This document shows positions 1-11,003 of a stretch of DNA of 64,000 bases, one piece after another. A program made the position numbers and the translations under genes. The stretch's first letter is position 1; each line of letters opens with the position of its first letter. A model generated the notes under the pieces. That model was not told where the DNA came from, made no database searches, and saw only the letters and a list, made by a program, of their open reading frames with translations. The stretch is from Yamagishiella unicocca (lineage: Eukaryota > Chlorophyta > Chlorophyceae > Chlamydomonadales > Volvocaceae), in assembly GCA_003116995.1 (NCBI GenBank), contig BDSL01000007.1:496001-560000 (forward strand), in the 5' to 3' direction.

Positions 1-294
1 CGACCCAACTGGACTCCGCCACGAGCGCAGGACATAATGCAAACTCGTGTAGAATCAAAGCAGCCAAATCTGCCACTGAATTAACACCCTGCGAACTGGC
101 TCGCCTGCGTAAAAGTAGACAAACTCGAGGCGATCGGCTTGCACGTGGCCGTCCACCACTACTCATTTAGCAGGTGGTGCCACCCCCGGCTGCCGGGGGC
201 TGGCAACGCCCGCGATAGGCTTACAGTTGGCCTCTTTGACCGCCGCCCGCGTCAGTAAGGCCGGCGCCGGCCTACTGCCGGGCCGGCCACAAAG
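1..294. other. Upstream region of the LOV-histidine kinase gene
   Basis: No exon is supported here. The stretch precedes the chosen ATG at 295 and probably holds 5' UTR and promoter of the LOV-kinase gene. No convincing TATA box or other control site was seen. A further upstream exon outside the window cannot be excluded. Confidence 0.4.
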
Positions 295-3200
295 ATGTCC
301 TCCCTCCTACGCGAGGCGTGTGCTGGCAGCGGTGGTTCGCGCCTCAGTTATGACATGCCAGCAAGCCCCTATATCAGCGGCATTGCTGAGCAGGTGGGCG
401 CAACGGCAGTGGTAAAGCGGTCGGACGAACCCTCGGCGGGGCGCTCAATGCACGGCCTATCGTGGGCAAGACCGCTTTTCTCTCATTTTTACCTCTTCCA
501 GCCTTTAATACTAGTCGATTCCTTTCACGTTACGGGGCTCCTGCGGGGCGCCTGCTAGGGTGGCACTAGAGGTCCACGTCGTCCCCTAGTTGCGGCGCGC
601 GTGTGGTGCAGCCTGAGCTTATCGTCCCCTCTCCTCACGGATCCAACCACACCTGCCCCAACTCATTCCAACCTCTGTATTCGCAACTCGAAGGACATAC
701 TGCCCCTGCAAGCCCGTTTCCCTCCCCCCTTCCCGACACAAACCTCTTTGACGCAAGACAACGAGGGCGCAATGCTTTCGCACCTCATTGCTGCCACTCT
801 GCGGCTGCATGCACAATCTTACCGAATCCCTGCCATGCTGCATCCCCACGCCGCCCACCCCCCTTCCCCTCCTGGCTCAGGCTCAGCACATAAAGACGCT
901 GCAGGAGCGCGTAGCCGATCTGGAGGAGGCGCTGAAGCGCGAGCGCCACCGTGCCGACTTGTGCCAGCAGCAGCTGGAGCAGTGCATCGCCGCCACGGCC
1001 GCACAGGCCGCGACGGCGGCGCTGAGCTCTTCGCCCTCTCCCTGGACTGCAGCAGCGGCGGCAGCGGCGGCGGAAGCAGCGGCGGCGGGGCCTCCAGGGG
1101 CGCCAACACGGTCGATGTCAGCCAACGTGGCAACGCCCGCCGGCGTTTGCGCTGCGCTAGCGGCTGGGTCTGCCAGCGCCGGCGCCAGCGCCAGCGGGGG
1201 CGGCCCGTGCTCTTGGGACCGTGTTCCGCCACCCCCCACCCACGCCTCGCCTGCTGCAACCCCGGCGCTTCGCCCGGCGCCACCGAAACCGCCTCCCTCC
1301 CACCCGTCGACCCCTGGGTCGCCGCTCTGCCTCTCCTCACCCTCGCTCGTTGACCCGGCGCTTGCGCCCAGGGGGCAGCCCGTGCCCGGTGGCAGCATCA
1401 GCAGGGCCGCCGGCGCCGGCGCCGCCGATGCAGCAGCGGGGTTGACCTCGTCGGCGGCGTTGCGTTCCACGGATTCTTACCCCTCGGTGCCGTCGGGCAG
1501 CTCTGACGCGGGGGACCATCACAGGCTGCAGCAGCAGCAGCAGGACGGCGCCTTCGTGGAGGACCATGTTGCGGCGGCGGCCGCGGTGGCGGCGGCGCTG
1601 GGCCCGCGCTGCGCCTCGTGTGCTCACCTAGCCGGCGCCGCTCGCACCCCAGCCGCCGACGAGGGTCGACCTGTCGGCCCCGGCGCCACCGCCGCCGAAG
1701 GCGGCGTCACGATCACTAAGCGGGAGTACGAGCTGTTGCTGCTCAAGGACAAGGCGATGGATGTGCTGCAGGTGGGTGAGGGGGAACTTGAGGTTCAGTA
1801 TGGTTAAGAGGGTGGGATGGGCGTGTATAATATGCGTCGCTGTCTCGAGGCCGCGAAGTGGCGGGGAGGGGAGCTGGGGAGGGGAGGGACTGCTTGTCAG
1901 CGGCGGAGCGGGGAGGGTGCAAGCAGGGAGGTGCTCTGGTCGCAGCACTCCAGCCAAGGTCGTCACGGATCCGCACAGGTAGGCTGCCATGCCCCAGGGC
2001 AGTCTTCAGCTGTCACAAAGCACCAGGTGCAACACTGCCGTGGTTGCTGTTGAAGGGCTTCGGCTGAAGGGCCCTGGCTGAAGCTGCCCATGACCGTAAA
2101 CGTAAAATAGGCGATTAAGGCCGACCCAGATGACACCGAACAGAAGCCAGCAAATCCTGGCCGAGCTAAAAGAGCCACCGTGCGGGTGATGCGGGGTGTG
2201 CGCAGCCAAGCGCCAGCGGGGCACAGTGACCATGGTGGGAGTGCGAAAGAGCCTATAGCTGGTCAGGTGGCGTCTGAGGTCTGAGACAGCGGGGATGAGG
2301 GGTTGGGGGATGAGGGGTTGGGGGATGAGGCGTTGGGGGATGAGGGCGCGGCCCTTCTGTCCCTCTGTGTTGCGCTGATGAGCGACTCGACAGTGTCGGT
2401 TTCCACAGCACCCCACGGTCCGCCCTGCCGTCCCACCACCTCCCCGCCCCGCGCCAACCCCGCCTCCCCTCCCGTCCTCGCTACCCGCCCCTGTCGTGTA
2501 ACCGGGTCCTCTCCTACTACAATGCCCATGTTGAGTCAACGTCTCTTTGTTGTGTAACCTCCCTTCCCGCAGGAGGGCATCACCATCGCCGACTGCTCCC
2601 ACCCGGACATGCCGCTCATCTACGCCAACGCGGGTTTCGTCCGCACCACGGGGTACAGCACGGAGTATGTGCTGGGGAAGAACTGCAGGTAGGAGGGCTG
2701 TCCGGGGGTTGGCAGCTGGCAGGGGCAGAGGGAGTGAACCGGTGGAGTCGGATAGCGGGAGTGGACGGCCGGGTGCCGTGCCCAGCTTGCTCATCGCCAT
2801 GGGGGAGGGTATGAGGGCAAACCTGGGAGGGGTGAGCAGGGGCTGCACGACTCAGTTAGCAACATGAGGGGATCTTCCATCATAGCCTTACACTCCTTGA
2901 GCTTACTTTCATTCGGCATTGGAAGCTCCCTCTATGCCCTCCTGCGCATTTGTTGTGGGCACTGACACGGGGTACCACCCCCACCGGCTTGTCACGTCCT
3001 GGCGCTCGTCCTCACACACACACACACACACACGCCTTGCCTCCGGATTCCTTGGTCTCTTTGCGCTCCGTCTCCTTCGCGGCTCAGCTCAGCATTTATA
3101 AAACACACACACACACGCATACACAAACACACACGCACTTCCACACACCCCAGGTTCCTCCAAGGCGAGGGCACAGACAGCCAGCCGGTGGTGGAGCTGA

Positions 3201-6200
3201 AAGAGGCGATAACGCAGGGCCGAGCGTGTGTCGTACAGGTGGGGGCCTGGGTCGTACATGGGGCAAGGGGGAGCGAGCCCCCGACGACGTTGGGACGAGA
3301 GCGGGGACGTTAGGGGGGTTTTAGGGTTTTGCTTCCGGAGGGTGGGGCCAGGGGAGAGAAGCTATCGGGCGGGATTGATGGCGTCACATGCGGCGGGGTT
3401 CTGCGACGGCGGCTGCGACGGCTGCTAGGTTGTGCCACTGCATGGACCTGGCCAACACGACTTCATTTTCACTAAGAGCGGGTAACTGGGGGATCTGATA
3501 GGAGCAGTGAATGGCTGAGCGAAGGGAGCTGCGCGGGGCGGCGCTCACCGGCAGTGGTGGGTAGCCAAGTGGGTGGGGACGCTCGCGGAAGGGCGGCGTT
3601 CGTGGCTTGTTATGCGATGCTGTTGTCGCGACCCATGGGTCTGCAACGGCGCGCCATGGCAATGGGTTGGCAGAGGCGCAGACAGGAGACGATTCCCCCC
3701 TTCCTGGGCCCATCGAAACCCTCACACCTGCCTACCCCCGCCTCGCCCCCCGCCCCCTCCTCAGCTGCTCAACTACAAGAAGAACGGGGACCCCTTTGTA
3801 AACTACCTCTCGCTCACACCCATCCACGACGCCGCCACGGGCCGCCTGACCCACTACGTTGGGGTGCAGTCTGACATCACGGAGCTGGTAAACCACAAGA
3901 AGGCGGAGCTGGCGGCGAAACACGTGGCTCTGCAGGTGGGTGGGGCGGGGGTAACCTAAGAGGGGGCCGTAGAGCCGGTCAGGGGGTGGGGGTAGCGGTT
4001 GTCGGGACAGTAGTAATGGGTGTAAGGAGGAGGAGGAGGAGGAGCATGAAGGAAGAGGGGGACGTGTAGGGGCTGGTCGCTTGGGGACGGCGGGGGAAGG
4101 GGGACATGGTGACGTGGGACGCGATGATGTGGGATGGGGACGCCGGGGGGAGGGACGCGATGGCTTGGGATGGGGACGGCGCCTCCCAGGATACAACCTC
4201 TCGCATGGTCCGAAGCTCCTCTCCGATCCGCGTTACACCCCCTCCTCTATTGTCGGCTCACCGGTTTGCACTCTCCCCTCCCCCACGCCCACCACCACCA
4301 CCACCTCCACCCGCAGGCCGCTGTGGCCACGGAGGCCAAGTCGCAGTTCCTAGCCCGCATGAGCCACGAGATCCGCACGCCCCTCAACGGCATGATCGCC
4401 GTGGGTCAGCTGCTGGCTGAGACGTCGCTGACCCCAGCACAGTGGGACCTGGTCAACACCATCCGCTGCTCGGGAGAGACGCTGCTGACCCTCATCACGG
4501 GTGAGCAGCTAAAACCCTAAGACCCTAAACCCTAAAACACATAAAATTAAAACCGTCGCCAGCACCCACCACCACACACGCCCATGCAACCCAACACGCA
4601 CACTGAGGGAGGCGATCGGCTGACTTTGTGCGTGCACGTGTGGTTATACGAAGGAGGGGGAGGAAGGTCGAGAGGGAGGGGGAGGGAGGGGAAGGGCGCT
4701 GGGTCGCCTCACGGCCAAATCGGTGTTTGTGGAAGGGCTTTGAGAGAGATGCAGATATATAATGTGAAACCTGGTCCTTAAGCGCTGCCTATACCTAGTT
4801 GCTGTGTTTCCTGCACCACTACTCGCCACTGCCACCACCACCGCCACCACGACCGCCACCGCCACCTGTGATGCGAGACATCAGCAGCTTGAGCACCGCC
4901 TAGACCTTGGCTTGCTGTGTCTCCACCACCACCGCCACCACCACCACAACGGCCACCGCCACCACTACAGCCACCGCCACCGCCGTCGCTTCCCCCCCCG
5001 CAGACATTCTGGACTTCTCCCGCATCGAGGCCAACAAGATGGTCCTGCACAACGCCGTGTTCAAGCTGGACACAGTCATCGAGGCGGCGATGGAAATTGC
5101 GGGGCTCAAGGCGGCGCAGCGGCGGCTGCAGGTGGAGGCGGGCGGGGCGCTGCGTTGGGCTAGGGCGGGGGTTGGTGCCAGCTAGGGGATCTCAACAACG
5201 ACCCAGACGGCGGTATCCCCGCCTGGCTCCGCACCAGCAGCAGCATAGCAGTGGCAGCTGGGGTTCTGCCGAATGTTTTTCCTGCTCCACAGACGCCACC
5301 ACCTTCCCTTCCCCTGGGCGCTGCCAGGGCCGCACTTACCCCATCCTCCGTTTGCGTGTAATGCCTGGATCTTGCTTTCCTAAAATCCTACAACCCTAGC
5401 ACGCACGCCTCGCCTGCTCCAACCACCGCCACCCCTCGTGTTTGCCCGCCGCCAGGTGGCCTACCACATCTCCGAGCACATGCCGCGCATGCTGTACGGC
5501 GATGCTCAGCGGCTGCAGCAGATTCTCCTCAACATCCTCAACAACGGCATCAAGTTTACGGAGGAAGGTAAGGAGCCATCCAGGGCTGCCGGTCGTGAGG
5601 GGCTTGTTCCAGTGTAAGCTTTTAACGATTTGTGGATCCTACATAGTTTGAAAGGTAGTCGGGTATAGGCGGGCTGTCGACGGTGTCGGCCCGGCCCAAA
5701 TTTCCTGAGAAGCGAGGAGGGCATGCGCGAGGAAAGGGCGTCTGCCCCGCCCCAGTTTGCTCCTAAGGAGCGAGGTAGGGTCTATGGCGAGGAAAGGGCA
5801 TCTGCGCGCCGTGCGCAGCAACAGCCCTCGACTCACCGTTGCGCCCCCACGACGCAGGACTCATGTGCGGCACGGTATTGGGGCAATAATCCTGATCCTT
5901 CAAACCCTAAAACCCTAACATGACAAACGTGCAGGAGAGCTACTGCTGGAGGTGTGGCCCGAAGGCATCTTCCCGCCGAATGCAGTCGCGGCGGCCATGG
6001 CCGGGGCGGCGGCGCCCTCCGCGGCCGCGGCGACCTCAGACCCCTCCGGACCCGGCGGCGCCTTCAGCCCGTCAGCCAACGGCACCGCGCTGCTGCCGCC
6101 AAAGTCGATGTCGTCATCGTCAGCCTCTATGGCGTCGACGTCATCGGTGGCTTTGCTAGATTCCGCCTCGGCGGCAGCGGCGGCGGCAGCGGCGCCCCTG

Positions 6201-9200
6201 GTGACTCCGTCACCACACGCCCAGCCGCCCTCGGCGGCAGGGGGTTCCGCTGCTGGCGGCGCTGCTGGCACTGCCGCTGCCGTCACGAAGCCGGAAGCGG
6301 AGTGGCCGCTGCTGGTGCTCCGCTTCTCTGTCCGCGATACGGGCATCGGCATCGCCCCAGCGGACCTGGGCCGGCTCTTCAACTCGTTTACGCAGGTTGG
6401 TTACCCGGCACTGAAGTGCGACTGTGCGATGCTACAGTGCTACCAGGGGCTCGACGAGGTCCCGGGGGCCGCGCTCAGTGACCTTGTCGTCAAAGTCAAA
6501 GGCTGTGCCTTGCGCGGTCGATGGTGGTCAACCATGGGAAGCACCTCTGACCTTCCGGATGCTAATCCGCACCACCACCACCACCACCAACAACAACAAC
6601 AACTGCAACAATGGCGACAACAACAATAACTGCAACAAATGTGACACTGGCAACAATAACTGCGACAACAATGTTGAAACAACAGAATTGAACCAGCATT
6701 GTTGGGGGCTACCCTTCCCTCACTCCTTCCCCCACTCCTTCCCTCACCCCTTCCCTCACTCCTTCCCCCACTCCTTCCCCCACTCCTTCCCTCACTCCTT
6801 CCCTCACCCCTTCCCCGACTCCTTCCCTCACTCCTTCCCTCACTCCCGCAGGTCGACGCCTCCCCCACTCGGCGCTACGGCGGCAGCGGTCTGGGTCTCG
6901 CCATCAGCAGGAAGCTGTGTGAGGCCATGGGCGGGCACATGTGGGCCGAGTCGGAGGGGCTCAACAGCGGCAGCACCTTCAGCTGGACCATCACCTGCAG
7001 GTTGCCTCAGCAGGCGACATCCAAACGGCGAGCCAGGCGCGCGTCGCTGGTGTGCGTGTCACGGCCGCCAACGAATCCCGGTGCGGGGGGAAGCTTCGTG
7101 CCGACGATGGGGAGCAGCGGTCCCCCGTCCTCGGTCGGCACGGCAAACAGCGGCGGAGGGCCGGCGGCCGTCATCGTGACGGCGGCGGCGGTGGCGACGT
7201 TGACGTCGCCGCGACCTCATGGCGCAGCGGCCGACGGCGGAGCCGGCAGCGGCAGCGGCAGCGGCAGCGGCAGCGGCAGGGTGGGGGCCCGCGCGACGTC
7301 GTCAACGGCGGTGTCGTACTTGCCGGCGGCGGCGGACGGTGAGTGCGACGCGGCGTCGACGCAGGGCTCCGATGCGTCGAACGAGAACGGCGGCGGTACC
7401 GCTTCCGCGTGCAGCGCCGGCGCCGGCGGCGGCAGTGTCAGTACGGCAGCCGACGGCGGCATGTTCAGCGCCAGCAGCAGCGTGGGGATTGGTGGCATGC
7501 GGGGGGGCGGCGACTCTATCGGCTCCACGATAGGGTCCTCCACGACGACAATTCCTTCGGGAGCCAACGCCGTACAAGCCGGCGCCGCCGGCGGCGGCGG
7601 CGGCGCCAGCATACAGCGCAGCACCAGCTCCGGCCCGACGGTGCCGCCGCAGTGGACCTGGTCGCCCGGCGGCTCCTATGCCGGGTCTTGCTCTGGCCGC
7701 GACGGGCAGGGCGGCGGCGGCAGAGGCCTGGATGATGGCTTGGGCGGCTTTGCTGCAGTCTCCGGGGCGGCGTCAGCGCTGGCCGGCGGCGGCGACCCCA
7801 GCACGTCGCTGCCGCTGCTGCGCGGCAAGAAGGTGCTGCTGGTGGAGCCGTGCGTGATGGTACGGCAGGTGCTGATGCTGGCACTGCGCTCCTGGGGCTG
7901 CAGGGTGTGTGCGGTCGTGTCGGCGCAGGATGCCGTACAGCGGCTCATCGCCAGCGGCACGCTGGCGGAGGCGCTGGCGCCGCCGGCGCGGCCCGAGCCG
8001 CCGCGACGGCCGTGCATGAATCTGCGGCGCGTGGGCGCCGGATCCGCTCTGGATCCAACCTTGTACGACACGCCTGGCCCGTACGATTGCGTCATCTTGG
8101 ACATGAAGGACACGTCGCTGCTGCGCGCGCTGACGCGCGCCGACGGGCGAGAGGCGCAGCGGCTGGTGTTCATGGGATGGCCCGGGCAGAACGATCCCGA
8201 GGAGGATGAGGACGGCGGCGAGGGGCATGGCCATGGCCCTGCCGTACCCGTACGACAAGAGGGTGCGGCGGACCGGTCGCGGCCGCCGTCGGGCGGCGCC
8301 GTCAGTGACGTAGCAGGTGACGCTAGCGGCAGGCCACTGGAGGCCGGTGGCGGCGCGGCGGTTTCGGAGCCGTCGCCGCCGCGTCGGAGCCAACCGGGGC
8401 TGCCGGCGCCGCTTGCTGACGCCGCGGCGGCGGCGGCGGCGGAGCCGTACGACTTCACGGAGCCGCTGCCGGCGGATGTGACGGCGCGGCCGCCGCGCGC
8501 GGTGACGGAGGAGATGAGCAAGCCGCAGAACCGGCAGCTGGGTTACGTGACGGTGACGCGACCTGTACGGCAGGGGCGGCTGAAGTTGGCGCTGGAGGAG
8601 GTGCTGATGATGCAGCTTGACGGCGGGGGAAGCCACCATCAGGTGGGCGGTCAAGTGGGGTTTTAGGGTGTATGGGTCATGAGTTGCGGCTTTCGGGGTG
8701 ATGATTCTTCACGCCGAGCAGTGGACCTCCCGCAAATGAGGACGCAGGGCAGTGGCGGCTAGGCGGGCGTGACGTCATACAAGCGGCGGGGTCCAGGGAA
8801 GGGTACCCCTGTCTAGGGGCGGGCAGCCCTGCCAGCTATCCTCCTCAATCCACCCAGTACCTCCGAAACCAAGTTACCATTCTGCCAACCCCCTGCTCCC
8901 CTCGACAGGGCTACTGGAGCGACGACGGCGAGGAACCTCCAGCGCCACACTTGCCGCCGCACCAGCCGTACGCGTTGCCCTCCGCCGACGCCGCTGACAC
9001 TGACCGCCGCAGCATGGACATGTCGAGCTTCCTAGACGACCCGCCGCCGCCGCCCCCACTGACCCACAGCGGCAGCCAACGGTCCGCGCCGACGCCGCCG
9101 CCGCCGCCGTCGTACCATCAGCGACGGCAGCCCGTCGCGGACAGCCCCTCAGGCGCCGCCGTAACACCACCGGACGGCGTCGCAGGGCCATGCGGCTCGA

Positions 9201-10948
9201 CAGCACCAGCCTCGCCTGGCAGCCCAGCCACGTGGCGTGACGGCTGGGAAGCCGCGGCCGGCGGCGCCGGCGGGGGCTCCATCGGCAGCTCCCACGGGGG
9301 CTCCATTGGGGCCGCGCACGGGGGCTCCCACGGGGGCTCCATTGGGGCCGCGCACGGGGGCTCCCACGGGGGCTCCATTGGGGCCGCGCACGGCCAGCTG
9401 CATGCCCACCCGCACGCGTACACCTCCTCGTTGTGCTCGTCCCTCAAACCCGCGCTGGTGAAGAAGTCGGGCAGCAGCGCCGAGCTCTGCGACCTCAGCA
9501 GCGTCGCGGCGGCCGCGGCGGTGGCGGCGGCGGCGGCGGGCAGCCGCGGCGGCGCGGGCGACGCGCACGGCGACGCCGGACGGGGCTGCGTGCGCATCTT
9601 GTTGGCCGAGGACAACGCCATCAACATGAAGGTGAGGGTCGGGTCGAGGGCGGGTCGAGGGTCGGGGCGAGGGCGGGGCGAGGGTCGGGGCGAGGGCCGG
9701 TCGAGGGTCGGGGCGAGGGCGGGTCGAGGGCGAGGGCGGGTCGAGGGCGAGGGCGAGGGCGGGTCGAGGGCCGGGGCGAGGGCGGGTCGAGGGCCAGGGC
9801 GAGGAGGGCCAGGGCGAGGAGGGCCAGGGCGAGGAGGGCCAGGTCGGAACATTGCTCACGGGTCAGGCACGATGAGGGAAGGCAATGCACCGGGAGATGT
9901 GAGATGTGTCGTGCTGCTAGTGGTGGTTGGAGCAGCTGAATGGCCGGTTTCTCGGGATATTTATTTTAGCGACTCTCCTCCCCCCGCTCCCCCGTTCCCA
10001 CCCCCATCCCCCACCCCAGGTGGCGCTGGGTATCCTCAAGCGCACACTGCCTTTCGCGGAGGTTGCCACCGCCGAGAACGGCGTGCAGGTGGGTTCAGTA
10101 CTTGCCGGCGGAGGAGGGCCCTCCTCTATGGCCCGGGGTACGAGTCCCGCCTCTAAGGGCGGGGCAAGTGGCGGGATCCGACGCCGCGTCCGACGTCCTT
10201 AAGCCCTAACCGTTGCCCTCCTTGCGCCTCAGGCGCTGGACGCTGTGGCGGCTCGCGGCGACATTGACGCGTTTGACCTGGTGCTGATGGACCTGCACAT
10301 GCCCGTGATGGGAGGGATGGAGGCGGTTGCGGAGCTGGAGCAGCGCTACCCCAACAGGTGCGTGCTGGGAGGGAGGAGGCGGGCAGGGGCAGGGCTGCGT
10401 TGATGTCCGGTTGCACCTAAGGACACGGTGGGGGCGCCGGCATCAGGACTGAAGGGTGGCCAAGGCCCGGTCGCACCGCCGGCGGGCAGGGGCAGGGGCG
10501 TGTCGGGGGAAGGAGGCGGGCAGGGGCAGGGGCATGTCGGGGCCCGGTCGCACCGCCAGGCCGCTGCAGAAACCTGGCCCAAGCTGGGTGACCAAAACGC
10601 AGCCCAACAGGGTACCGCACGTTACGGCACCCACAGCACACCGCGTTGGCGCAATTTTCACCAACTAAGCGGTCACCCGCAACGGTTCCTAACCACCGCA
10701 GGCGCTGCCGCGTGGTGGCGGTAACCGCGGACGCTTTCGAGGACACTCGCGACAGCTGCCTGGCGGCTGGCTTCGACGGCTGGCTTACTAAGCCCTTCCG
10801 CATCGAGGACCTGGTGCGAGTGGTGGGAGAGCATTTGGTGGCCGCCCGGGCCCCTGCTTCAACCCGCTCGGCCGGGAAGGGGCGGGCGGCGGCGGCCGCG
10901 GCGGGGCAGCAGCAGCAACCACACGGCGGCCAGCCGCGCCGATACTGA
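295..10948 (+). CDS. LOV-domain hybrid histidine kinase with two receiver domains (blue-light two-component receptor)
   Basis: Fourteen exons: 295-393, 881-1771, 2573-2688, 3154-3238, 3765-3935, 4317-4500, 5004-5131, 5456-5567, 5935-6395, 6852-8642, 8909-9631, 10020-10088, 10233-10357, 10702-10948; 1733 aa. Domain order: coiled coil (about 34-60); low-complexity linker; LOV/PAS domain (about 331-440) with [13 protein letters not shown], adduct Cys about 368, plus the flavin-contacting NYKKNGDPF and YVGVQSDIT segments; HisKA with [13 protein letters not shown] (His about 471); HATPase with N box (LLNILNN), DTGIGI and [10 protein letters not shown]; a degenerate receiver (about 1072-1339); and a canonical C-terminal receiver with AEDN, LMDLHMP (Asp about 1630), VTA and TKPF (Lys about 1682). 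The expected role is light-triggered autophosphorylation and intramolecular phosphorelay in the cytosol or nucleus; no membrane segment is seen. LOV-histidine kinases are known from green algae and bacteria. The 5' exon (ATG 295) is the least certain part; its donor keeps phase 0. Confidence 0.92.
2296..2345. repeat. 15-bp tandem repeat in LOV-kinase intron 2
   Basis: About three and a half copies of a GGGGGATGAGGGGTT-type unit lie within the intron between exons 2 and 3. It is G-rich on the coding strand and has no coding role. Confidence 0.8.
3012..3150. repeat. CA-rich microsatellite tracts in LOV-kinase intron 3
   Basis: Several (CA)n runs lie just upstream of the acceptor of exon 4, at about 3014-3031 and 3102-3150. 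They are simple-sequence repeat. Confidence 0.85.
4509..4537. repeat. Telomere-like CCCTAAAA repeats in an intron
   Basis: Three to four imperfect CCCTAAA/CCCTAAAA units start 9 nt inside the intron after the HisKA exon. The motif matches the TTTTAGGG telomere repeat of Chlamydomonadales. Confidence 0.75.
5902..5919. repeat. Telomere-like CCCTAAAA repeats before a splice acceptor
   Basis: AAACCCTAAAACCCTAA lies about 15 nt upstream of the acceptor of exon 9 of the LOV-kinase gene. Confidence 0.75.
6715..6845. repeat. Pyrimidine tandem array abutting a splice acceptor
   Basis: Repeats of CTCACTCCTTCCC/CCCACTCCTTCCC fill the last 130 nt of LOV-kinase intron 9 and end at the CCCGCAG acceptor of exon 10. 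The array acts as, or grew from, the polypyrimidine tract. Confidence 0.85.
9283..9391 (+). repeat. 36-bp in-frame coding repeat (Gly/Ser/His/Ala-rich)
   Basis: Three copies of a 36-bp unit encode the peptide [12 protein letters not shown] in exon 11 of the LOV-kinase, in the linker between the degenerate and the canonical receiver. The unit length keeps the frame, so copy number can vary without disruption. Confidence 0.85.
9632..9842. repeat. Degenerate G-rich tandem array starting at a splice donor
   Basis: Immediately after the donor of LOV-kinase exon 11, units such as GGGTCGAGGGCG and later GGGCCAGGGCGAGGA run for about 210 nt. The first unit includes the donor GTGAGGGTCG. Confidence 0.85.
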
Positions 10949-10998
10949 AGCCGCTGTTATTCAGGCGTGGTGGTTGCCGCGGTGGCGGTTGTGGTGGT

Positions 10999-11003
10999 TG
11001 TAA
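10999..11003 (+). terminator. Possible TGTAA polyadenylation signal of the LOV-kinase gene
   Basis: TGTAA lies 51 nt after the stop codon, the usual volvocine algal poly(A) signal. The implied 3' UTR would be unusually short, so a different signal may be used. Confidence 0.25.
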
